NCBI GenBank assembly: GCA_021464245.1
Contig: JADCRB010000162.1
Coordinates: 221,476 to 285,475, forward strand
DNA from: Carallia brachiata
Lineage: Eukaryota; Streptophyta; Magnoliopsida; Malpighiales; Rhizophoraceae
Direction: 5' to 3'
DNA length: 64,000 nt
Below the pieces are notes generated by a model, which searched no databases, had not been told where the DNA came from, and was given only the letters and a program-made list of their open reading frames with translations. Shown here piece by piece: positions 55,169 to 64,000 of the stretch. The stretch's first letter is position 1. The number at the start of each line of letters is the position of its first letter. Position numbers and translations under genes: made by a program.

Positions 55169-56386
55169 CTAAGCAAAGAGAACCTGAGTACTCGAGGGTG
55201 TCAAGTCCGAAAAATTCTGTGGCGGATCCACCACATGCCATGTAACAGCAAATCTCCACTTTGTCTCTGAAGGGTGTGTTTCCTTCAGCCTAGAGATATG
55301 ACCCACAGCCACGTGAAGATTACGACCTACAACATAAATTTTGCAGTCGCAAGCATTTGCAGCAAAAGGTTTGCAAATTTGCTCAGGCAGAGGGGGTCCT
55401 TCTATTGGTTCCCAGGAATCATTTTCTGGATTGTAAACCTTGAGCTTCATCCTTTCAAGCTCTGAAACCACAAACAAACGCCCATAAACAACCACACTAG
55501 AACCAGTCCATCCTTCTCGCAGCCCCGCAGCCATATTCTCCCAGGCATCAGTCCTAGGATCATAAACCTGGCCTCTAGGAGAGACATAAAATGGCCACAA
55601 CCAGCCTTCGGTTACCAAAAGTTTGCCATCAAGAACTGCTGAGTCATACGATGCCATATTTGTTCCCATGCTGGAAATTTGATGCCAAGTCCCTTTCACA
55701 GGATCAAGGACCTCTGCTGAGTCAAGCTCAAAAAGATCAGTGCTATTTCCACCAGCCACGTATATCTTTCCATCAATTACCCCACTGGCAAAAAATGACC
55801 TAGCTGTAATCATCCGATTCATCACTGTCCAACGATTCTTCTGCATCTCATACTTCAGAACCAAGTCAAGAGGGCAGTCCACATCAGAAACCATACCCCC
55901 ACAAACAAAAAGTGTACTGTTGGAGGGTGTTGACACACACCTAAACCCATGAGGACAGACCTTGTCTTTGCAGGGCATTGCCGGGATAGTATGCCAAGTA
56001 AAATGAGTGAGGTCTAGAACCTGCCACTGAATCCTGCCAGTGCATTTGTGGAAAGCAAAGACAAAGAGCCAAGGATCTTTGAAGCCATATTCCTTTCTAC
56101 GGGTGAAGAACCTTTCTTTACTACTGAGTAGTAAGTGCCACCGCTTGCAAACAGCTCTGCTGGCTGCATGGCTCTCGACTGGCAGCCGAAGTAGGCAATT
56201 GAGAGCAACATCATCAGGAAGCCCTGGAATAAGGGGTTCAGCTTGAAGAGATAACTCTATCTCTGATGAAGGCTCTAACAAGGAAGATTGGATCACGGCT
56301 AACCTAAATTTCGGAGATAAAGTCATCTGGGAATCCCCCAGCTTATGTACAGGTGCCTGTTGTGACGACAATCGAACCCTTTGCAT
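55169..56386 (-). CDS. F-box/kelch-repeat protein (At1g30090-like), 405 aa
   Basis: A probable substrate receptor of an SCF (SKP1-CUL1-F-box) ubiquitin ligase. The F-box is at residues about 52-98 (LIPGLPDDVALNCLLRLPVE, CKRWHLLL); this binds SKP1. It is followed by kelch repeats at about 105-370 (FVCGGMVSDVDCPLDLVLKY; YVAGGNSTDLFELDSAEVLD; VYDPRTDAWENM; VYNPENDSWEPI) that would form a beta-propeller for target binding. It is intronless in the coding region. I chose the ATG of MQRVRLSSQQ at 56386: the frame is open further upstream to 56422 but has no in-frame ATG there, and the Arabidopsis homologue begins the same way. It ends STQVLFA. The target is unknown. It is one of the most strongly conserved F-box/kelch proteins across plants, to my recollection. 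Confidence 0.93.
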   Translation of the reverse strand: MQRVRLSSQQAPVHKLGDSQMTLSPKFRLAVIQSSLLEPSSEIELSLQAEPLIPGLPDDVALNCLLRLPVESHAASRAVCKRWHLLLSSKERFFTRRKEYGFKDPWLFVFAFHKCTGRIQWQVLDLTHFTWHTIPAMPCKDKVCPHGFRCVSTPSNSTLFVCGGMVSDVDCPLDLVLKYEMQKNRWTVMNRMITARSFFASGVIDGKIYVAGGNSTDLFELDSAEVLDPVKGTWHQISSMGTNMASYDSAVLDGKLLVTEGWLWPFYVSPRGQVYDPRTDAWENMAAGLREGWTGSSVVVYGRLFVVSELERMKLKVYNPENDSWEPIEGPPLPEQICKPFAANACDCKIYVVGRNLHVAVGHISRLKETHPSETKWRFAVTWHVVDPPQNFSDLTPSSTQVLFA

Positions 56387-56406
56387 CTTTCTTCTTTTGG
56401 AAAAAT

Positions 56407-56430
56407 CTAAACTTCCGTCCAACTAAGCAT
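56407..56430 (-). promoter_or_regulatory. Short upstream ORF (7 codons) before the F-box/kelch start
   Basis: ATG CTT AGT TGG ACG GAA GTT TAG lies in the leader and ends 20 bases before the main ATG. If present in the mature 5' UTR it could lower translation of the main frame. The effect is inferred, not shown. Confidence 0.5.
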
Positions 56431-56438
56431 AGAAGACC

Positions 56439-57078
56439 CTGATCACAAAACAAGTCTGCTTTAAGTTCCTAATTGGCTATATTGAAGATTGACAAAACTA
56501 ACCAAATTCCAATTGAGAGCAGAAAATCTACCCCAAACTCCCAACTCGTTATTCCTTTGCAACTTTTTTGCGAAAACGAATTAGCCTCCTTAAATTAGTC
56601 CAAGTATAGCACCAATTCCCCGTGGGTAAATTCCCTACAAGACAAAAAGAAACTACAAGCAAGCATCCAAATTAATTCTTGTACGTATTCATATGTATCA
56701 AAGAACAACACTTTTTGATTTCCACAAGAAACCCAGAGTGCTTTCTATTACTACTCTGGCTTATCAAGTTGCCAAAACACCAAAAACCTCAAAAAGGAAA
56801 GATCAAAGGCAGGTAGCAACAGTATCTTACCAAACTCTCATTCATTAGCCAACCCTCCTGAAAGCTAAAGTAAAACTAATGACCAACAAAAGCACAGTTC
56901 ACAAAAACAAGAAGAATAGGAAGCTAAAACATTTTTTTCTTCTTTTTCTCAAGTAATTACTACCACTGAAGATATTAAACTCAGAAAAAGCACTAAGAAA
57001 CCAAACCCCAGATGATAAAACAACTTATAAAAAAAAAACAAAAATAAGAAAAACAAAAACCAATATTTGTCAACTTAC
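56439..57078 (-). other. Probable 5' UTR intron of the F-box/kelch gene
   Basis: On the minus strand the donor TTGTCT|GTAAGTTG (57079/57078) is close to consensus, and the acceptor GTGATCAG|GGTCTTC (56439/56438) lies just upstream of the short upstream ORF. The body is AT-rich. The non-coding first exon would lie about 57079-57250. Confidence 0.5.
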
Positions 57079-57259
57079 AGACAAGAACTCTGCTTAGGAA
57101 TTTGTTAGAAAGGTGATGACTTTGGTGCTGTTCAACTCTGGTGTTATTCTTTTCTTATGTTTTTTTTTTTGAATGGCAAAAGGAACCCCAACTGGAAGAG
57201 ATTGAGAGAAGAACTTCTTCCCAAAGGAAGATGTGAATATATTTTGTGGCAAGCAAGGG

Positions 57260-57840
57260 TTCATCACTTCATCTTTTGATCAAAAAAAAAAAAAAAAAAG
57301 AAGGGTTCATTGATGCTTCCTCTGTTTGGTCCACGCGCCAATGGAATGTTCTTACCACGTGCCAAAGCAGCGCAACTAATTTCTATTTTCAATCAAGAAA
57401 ATAATAAATTGATGTGAAAATATTGAAATTAGAAAGAAAAGAATATAAATAAATTGTTAGATTTTATTTAATAAATTATGTATTTATTTTTTTATCATTA
57501 TTTAGAATTAAGCTCTATAATAATTTTTTTTAATTTTTTCTTTTTTTATAATATTTCAACGATAAAAGTGCGATCTTATTTAATTAGTATATTTTTGACT
57601 TCTATGTACCGTTTAATTGCTTACTACACTTTTTTTTTTTTGTACACACATCCATAATTTTATATCGATTAGCATCATTATCAATTATGTATTTTCCTAA
57701 GTATTTAAATTTATTATTAGTTATTTGCTTATGAAGCTATTGCTTTTATATTTCTACCCAATTGAAAGCAAATTTTCGTACTACCCGTGTCATCCTTTTT
57801 TCCTTTTTTTTAAAAAAAAAAGCATATGTACAATTAAAAA
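57260..57840. other. AT-rich intergenic DNA
   Basis: No gene is seen. It contains a copy of the AATAAATTGTTAGATTTTAT-type AT core (about 57450) and several T-runs. Confidence 0.5.
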
Positions 57841-58130
57841 TAGCACATTAGGTGGTTTGGTGGTAATTTGGAGGCTTTTTCATTTTTACGTTTTGAGTTT
57901 GATTCCCCTCAGGATGTGTTGGTACCAATTTTTTTGTATTAATACTAGAGCGCTTCATGTGATTCTAAACTTGTTAATATTACGTCGATTATGGGAGAAA
58001 CTCTCTTAGGCCTATTAGTGCCTCGGTGATAGATTTACCTCTATCAGATAGTTGAGTAGGCTTTTTTCAAATAGGAGTTAATCTGAATCCGTTCCACAAA
58101 TACGATTAACGATATACTTGTGAATACCTC
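57841..58130 (+). mobile_element. Second SINE-like sequence
   Basis: The head TAGGTGGTTTGGTGG (57849-57863) resembles box A, and AGTTTGATTCC (57896-57906) matches box B at 9 of 11 positions. The differences are G-to-A and C-to-T, as expected of methylated decay. A non-tRNA body follows, to about 58130, where a T-run begins. Confidence 0.45.
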
Positions 58131-58139
58131 TTTTTTTTG

Positions 58140-59322
58140 ATTTAAAAAAAAAAGTAAAATTAGCATATTACGTTTGTCTCCAAGACTTTAATTTTGAAAG
58201 AAGGTCGTAAGATCAAATTTCATCATTCCTTTTTTATAACAAAAAAAGAAATTATCGCACTTGTAAGTTAAAGTAAAAAATAATTTATTATCATTTTCAT
58301 TTAATTTCTTCCATAAAAAAATCTATTACTTAAGTACTAATAGATCTGAGCGGTCTTCCCTGTACTAGACTACAATATTAACTAATATAAAACTCACTAC
58401 TATATTCTTAAGAATGATCCTCAATAATTGGATGCAATTGTCAATAATAAGACTCAAACTTAAATTTATATAAAAAAATATCTCAAATTAATACCAAAAG
58501 TATTAATTTAAGTGACAATTTCTTCATTCCTTTGATCTTTTACATTAAGTAGAATTGAGATGCAAAATGCTCCCTTCATAGGGTCCTACGAAACGCCTAT
58601 CCCTCCCTAATAATTATTATCTTACTAATAATGGTCTCCAAGTTAAGAAAAAAAAAGAAGAGAAGATTGAGATTTCCCCATTCGAGACGTGCAAGCGTTG
58701 CGTGATATGCAAAGGCTAATTGTTGCGACTGTAGTTAAAAACAAGGATTTGGAAGATGGGAAAAAAAGATTGAACTAAAAGCTAAAGTGCGGCCTAACGC
58801 GTAGGTTGAGGCCTAAGAAGGTTTAATTAAGTACAAAGATACGTGTTTAATAAGGAAGACCGAAAAAAAGTGGCAGAAAGCGCAAATTAAGATAAATGAG
58901 CAATGGATCAAAAAAAAAAATAAAAAAAAAATAAGTGAGCAATTTCAATGACTATTGCTAAATTCATAAAATTTGTTCGCTCGACAATTCAATATAAATA
59001 ACCCAATTTACTTTACAGATAATTAGTACATATTTTCTCTTATCAGTCTGTAAAGTACTATTTTGTTATAAAGAAATTTTATATAAAAAAAAAACGATTA
59101 AGAAGTTAGCTAAATGTATAGTGGACACTACCTAATAAAAAAAGGCTTAGCGTTAGGAGGTGCACATCCCTCTTTTTTTTTTTTTTCAATTTATTAATTT
59201 ATTCTGATCTTTTAAAACTGGGGACCTTTGCCCCTTTGTGTATGGAATCCCTAGTTTTGCCGAAAAAAAATTAACCTAAAATAAGCTAGCACTTGTATTG
59301 TTTTCTAAATCTAGGTAAAAAT
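58140..59322. other. Intergenic region, no gene seen
   Basis: AT-rich DNA with homopolymer runs and no recognisable coding sequence or bounded repeat. Confidence 0.5.
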
Positions 59323-59325
59323 TGA

Positions 59326-60766
59326 GGGTCCGTTTAGAATGAATTTTATTTTCTGTTTTCTGATTATTTTTCACAAAAAAAATCAGAAAACATGTTTGGT
59401 ATTTATTTTGTTTTCTGTTTTTTGTTGAAAAGTTAAAAAGTATTTTTCAAAGAAAAAAACAAATTGAGAAAACAATAAAAACTAACTTTCCGATTTTATT
59501 TTTCACTTTTTTTTTCTATATTTTCTCTCACAACATTTTCTCTCTCTATCCACCTTCTTTACCATATCTCTCTTTACTCATCCTTTCTTTATCCCTCTAT
59601 ATTTTTTCTCTCACTACTCTTTCTCTCTCTACCTTTTCTTTCCCTTTTCTATCTCTACTATTCTCTCTCTACCCCCTCTCTCTATTTTCTCTCTCTACTC
59701 ATTCTCTCTCTATCCCTCTATATTTTTTCTCTCACTACTCTTTCTCTCTCTACCTTTTCTCTCCCTTTTCTATCTCTACTATTCTCTCTCTACCCCCTCT
59801 CTCTCTATTTTCTCTCTCTACTCATTCTCTCTCTACCCTCTCTCTCCTTTTTCTATCTCTACCATTCTCTCTCTACCCCTCTCTCTCTCTCTATTTTCTC
59901 TCTATACTCATTCTTTGTCAACCATCTTTCTCCTTTTTCTCTTTCTACCATTCTCTCTACTAATTCTCCCTCTACCCACTCTCTCTCTCTCTCCTTTTTC
60001 TCCCTCAACCATTCTCTCTACTCATTCTCTCTATACCCGCTCTCTCTCTCATTTTTCTCTCTACCATTCTCTCTTCTTTTTCTTGCTCTATCATTCCTCT
60101 ACTCTCGTCTCTCTCTGCCGCACCGCCCTCTCTCTCTTTTTTCTCTCTACCATTCTCTGTCTACCCAGATTTTCTCTCCTTTCTGTCTACCCACATTCTC
60201 TCTCCTTTTTCTCGCTCTACTATTATCTCTCTACCCTCTCTTTTTCCTTTTTCTCTCTCTATTCATTCTCTCTCTACCCAGACTCTCTCTCTCTTTTCTT
60301 ATTTTACCATTCTCTCTACTCATTCTCTCTCTACCCTCTCTCTCATTTTTCTCTCTCTATTATTCTCTTTACTCGTTCTTTTTCTACCCTCTCTTTTTTT
60401 CTCTCTCTGTCATTTTCTTTACTCATTCTCTTTCTACCCTCTCTCTCTCATTTTTCTCTCTCTACTATTCCGTTTACTCATTCTTTTTCAACCCTTTCTC
60501 TTTCTTCTTTCTTTCTCTCTCATTTTTCTCTCTCTACTATTCTCTTTACTCATTTCTCTCTACCCTCTTTCTCTCTCTCTCTCCGATTTTCTCTCTATAT
60601 TTCTACTCTTTTTGCCATTTCTCTCACTATCTTTTTTCTATCTATTTTTTTTTATTCTTATAAAAAAAAATGATAGCAATAAACACAAAAATTCAACAAA
60701 TAGTAAAAACAAAAAACAGAAAATGAAAAATAGAAAAAAAAAATGACAACGTCTCCAAACGGACCC
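59326..60766. mobile_element. Tourist/PIF-like element filled with a pyrimidine tandem repeat (1441 bp)
   Basis: The ends are GGGTCCGTTTAGAATGAATT and, reversed, GGGTCCGTTTGGAGACGTTG. Subterminal TTTTCTGTTTT words are on both sides. TGA flanks both ends (59323-59325, 60767-60769). Between about 59515 and 60640 the plus strand is almost purely C/T: a degenerate tandem array of CTCTCTCTAC, TACCCTCTCTCTC and TTTTTCTCTCTCTACCATTC units. The 252-codon open frame on the plus strand here (59915-60673) is a by-product of this repeat, not a gene. Confidence 0.75.
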
Positions 60767-61509
60767 TGAGCTTTCAGTTTTGTCCGAGTAGTAGAGACTG
60801 TGAGCCTATTGTCAAGGAGGCAGAGGCTTGAGCCCATGCCCTTCTCACTGCTCTTAATACAGCTTGACATTTTTACTACATACTTAAAAAAAATCGATGT
60901 AAAAATTCGATGAAGACTATAAAAATGATAAAATATATTTACTTTATTCTTTTATTGGCATTTTCAATCTTTGAATAGACTTTTACTTTCTTCTTTGATT
61001 TTTTTTCTCTTTTTTTTTTCGTTTCAATTAGAGTAAGAACAAGATTTAATTGTATCAATGAAATCTAAAATTTGAACATCGAATCCCACCTTAAGTTTTA
61101 TAATTAGTAGCAATTGTGCTGCTAAGTATAGTGTTTCTTTACAGGTTTTTGAAAATCAATTGTCAACTAGGCTAGCTATAGTGTTTTTTGAAAATTAATT
61201 TCCCCACTTTATTGAGATTTCTTGATCCTGTGCTTGAAATTTAATGAATATATTCTTATTTCTTGACCTTTCATCTCCTTTCTATTAACAAAATATGTGT
61301 GGATGTTTAATTTTTCAAAGTGTGGATTTTGTTCTTTTTCTTAAGTGCTTGTGAATTTGAGGAATGCTATTCTTTCCGACTTCATATTCCCATTCCGATT
61401 AAATTGCACAAATACACGGAATAGGAGAGAAGTGGAATTGCACTAAAAAAAACTTCCTCTTTTAATATATTTATTATTATTTTCTTAAAGCAGATTTGTT
61501 CATACCAAA

Positions 61510-62073
61510 AAAAGTAAATATATAAAAATATCACCAAATTTACTTAAAATAATAAATTTATTACCGACTTTAAAAAGTAACAGTTTACTCCTCTTTAAAT
61601 ATTTTGTAACAAATTTAGCACACAATAATTTTATATGAATAGAATTTATTAGTTTTAATAAAAATTTATAAAAATATGTCTGTTTCGATAACATGATAAT
61701 TATATAAATTAATAACACATCATCGAAACAGATAAATTCTATATAAAAAATTTCACAGTGTGTTAAATTTGTTACAAAAAAACTTAAAGAGGGGTAAACT
61801 GCTATTTTTTAAAATTGATATTAAATTTGTTATTTTAAATAAAGTTAGTGATATTTTTGTATATTATAACACATGATAATATGTGTTAATCATATAAACA
61901 TGATAATCATATAAATTAATAACACATCATCGAAACAGATAAATTCTATATAAAAAATTTCACAGCGTGTTAAATTTGTTACAAAAAAACTTAAAGAGGG
62001 GTAAACTGTTATTTTTTAAAATTGATGTTAAATTTGTTATTTTAAATAAAGTTAGTGATATTTTTGTATATTA
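61510..62073. repeat. Inverted repeat with a duplicated right arm
   Basis: About 61510-61705 is a diverged reverse complement of 61691-61866. The 61691-61866 arm then recurs as a direct copy at 61898-62073, 207 bases downstream, with only a handful of differences (for example CAGTGTG versus CAGCGTG, CTGCTA versus CTGTTA). Shared words include CATCATCGAAACAGATAAAT and TTAAAGAGGGGTAAACTG. No coding capacity. Confidence 0.85.
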
Positions 62074-62103
62074 ACAGAAAAAAAACATTATTTGTGCAAC
62101 TTA

Positions 62104-62852
62104 TGATCTGTTTGTATTAGCTGTTGAATGTTATTGTTACTGATTGCTGTTGCTGATTACTGCTACTGATTGCTGATTGTTGATTCCTACTTACTGTTAC
62201 TGATTGCTGATAAGATTAATAAAGTATTTGGCTAATTTTATACTTACTGTTACTGTTGAATAATGAAATATATATTTTACACATATAATTTGTGTAAATA
62301 TATCATATTAAACATTTTTATTTTTATATTTTATATTTTTATATTTTAGAATAATATTTTATAAATAATATTGAGAATCATTTTACTTAATTTTTAACTT
62401 TTTTTAAAAAAATATCAATTTTTATTAAATGATAAAAATTATTATGTTTGAGTTTTTTTTTATAAATGTCAATATTAAAGAAAATTGAAGTAAAAAAATA
62501 TTATTTAAGAATACTTAAAAAAAATTATTGAAATTATATAAATACTAATAAAATAAATTAACATATTTAATTCATGTGTCAAGTAAAAAAAATAATAGTA
62601 AAATTATATAAATATTCTTTAATAGTAATTTAGTCCATGTAAATTATTATTAATATTAAAAAGTGAAAAATAATCCAAAAAGTAGAAAAAATTAAGTCGG
62701 AACTGCTTTTCAATCAGCTGCTATTAGTAAGTCAAATAAGGAAATAAATAGAATAAAAAAGTAATACTTAAAAATTTACCAAATACTTATCTTCCTACTT
62801 TTTAAAAATAAAACGCAAATGCACCCCTTCAAAAGTTAATCCAAACACCTCT
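62104..62852. mobile_element. MITE-like element with TTA duplication (749 bp)
   Basis: The left end TGATCTGTTTGTATTAGCTG and the right end, reversed, AGAGGTGTTTGGATTAACTT are imperfect inverted repeats. TTA lies on both sides (62101-62103, 62853-62855). The left part is a run of TTACTGATTGCTG repeats and the middle is A/T-rich. It abuts the preceding inverted repeat. The Tourist/PIF-Harbinger assignment is inference. Confidence 0.6.
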
Positions 62853-62855
62853 TTA

Positions 62856-64000
62856 ATCCGATGATCAAGCTGGGATGAATATCATAATTGGGGATTTTAG
62901 TGTACGCATATTATTATCGGAGCAACTCACATCCAATACCATAACAATTTTAGAGGCAATGGTTATAGGATCTTCTTGGGAAATAAGAACTGTCCATAGA
63001 GGTTTATAACCAATTTTATTTTAGAGTATTATTAGACAGTTTAACTTTATACAGTTATAAAATTATTATGTACTTCATTTAACATCATCTAACAACCTTT
63101 TTTTTAAAATTTTAATTATCCAACAGCATATATCCCTTTATTACTAATTAAATGTTACTACATAGTATTTTCCCTTAATTCTAATCACAATCACCAGAAG
63201 AAATGAAACTTATTAAATAGGCATCAAATTTCTGTTTTTCATTTTCATTTGATTTATGCTTTAATAGATGTTAGATGATCAAACGGAAGCGGACGGTCAA
63301 AAGTTGCCAACTATAAAAGAAGGAAAAATAAATGAGTTTAAATGTATGATTTTGATATCATTTTATAAGTTGAGGATGATGCCTAAAAAAAAAGAGAAAC
63401 AGTTCATAATATGTTGAAAATGATAGTCCTTTAGAGATATTTTTAGCATAATATTTATTAAGGGTTAATATTTAAATAAGTCTTGAAATTTTCTCTCTCT
63501 TTTTTTAACAAATTTATTAGGATTATCAAAAAGAACTGCTCTGGTTGTTTTAGACCTCACGTATGGACTTAGGTAGACCGAAACATAATAGAAAATGTAG
63601 CTGAGTTAGAAAAAAATATTTTAAGAAAATAGGTACCTAAACTAACTATTTAAAATAATTAGTTCATTGACATTATATTAAAGAAAAAGTTAATAATTTA
63701 GTTTCTACTCTTCCAATTTTCCTGTTCTCTAATTATACTATGTGTTTGGAGTATCCTTTGAGATTAAAAAAAAAAAAAAAGAAAAATGGGTACATCAAAT
63801 AGTACTCTAGGCATTCTGCTAATTTTTTTTGGTGTTATTTATATCTAATAAAAAAACAAAGAACAAGTTTGGATAATGAAGGAAGAAATGAAAGGCAAGT
63901 TGGAATCAAACCAAATCCTGTAAGGTGGTCTGGTTGAACACCTACCCCCACCAAATGGTCCGCTTAGTCATGATTGCTTCCTTTATCCAATGTAATGTGG
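62856..64000. other. Intergenic region, no gene seen
   Basis: AT-rich DNA to the right edge with no recognisable gene or bounded repeat. Confidence 0.5.

Noticed and set aside
59915..60673. 252-codon open frame on the plus strand
   Set aside because: It is only Ser/Leu/Phe/Thr encoded by the degenerate CTCTCTAC repeat inside the pyrimidine-rich element; no real protein character.

Overview
This is nuclear DNA from a flowering plant, almost certainly a eudicot. The evidence is AT-rich intergenic DNA, genes with many short GT-AG introns, and proteins closely resembling those of Arabidopsis and other rosids. The species cannot be fixed from the sequence alone. I see no bacterial, organellar or viral genes, no CRISPR array, and no recognisable reverse transcriptase or transposase.

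There are seven protein-coding genes. From left to right they are: a PDZ-less thylakoid-lumen protease DEG5 (minus, 2693-7234, 8 exons); a DUF761 C-terminal-motif protein with an N-terminal membrane segment (minus, 8595-9272, 1 exon); peroxisomal glycolate oxidase (plus, 11949-15332, 11 coding exons); the cullin CUL4 (minus, 17151-25211, 17 exons); a VQ-motif regulator (plus, 36264-36668); a GPI-anchored GH17 beta-1,3-glucanase (plus, 45706-47316, 3 exons); and an F-box/kelch protein (minus, 55169-56386). An eighth gene probably lies mostly outside the window, because a minus-strand 5' UTR exon and splice donor are visible near 510-600. I joined the exons by hand. Reading frame is kept across every junction, and the protein lengths match the families (325 aa DEG5, 367 aa glycolate oxidase, 829 aa CUL4).

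The left third is gene-dense and the rest is sparse. The gaps 25.2-36 kb, 37-45.6 kb, 47.4-54 kb and 57.3-64 kb hold AT-rich DNA, simple repeats and many short non-autonomous elements. The clearest are four complete copies of a CCGG-rich family (1463, 29194, 30268, 34127), each bounded by a perfect 8-bp target duplication, which suggests a hAT-type origin. Three elements have 3-bp duplications (28930, 59326, 62104) and look Tourist/PIF-Harbinger-like. One of these carries more than 1 kb of (CTCTCTAC)-like pyrimidine repeat. There are also long-inverted-repeat elements (2239, 36684), an inverted repeat whose right arm is duplicated (61510-62073), and SINE-like pieces.

The genes are unrelated housekeeping or regulatory genes and not a co-ordinated system. 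DEG5 and glycolate oxidase are both photosynthesis-linked (lumen proteolysis and photorespiration). CUL4 and the F-box protein belong to different cullin-RING ligase classes. From memory, DEG5, a glycolate oxidase and a GH17 gene are also near neighbours in Arabidopsis (At4g18340-At4g18370), so part of this window may be a conserved block. I found no convincing previously undescribed biological system. The most novel material is the non-autonomous repeat content.
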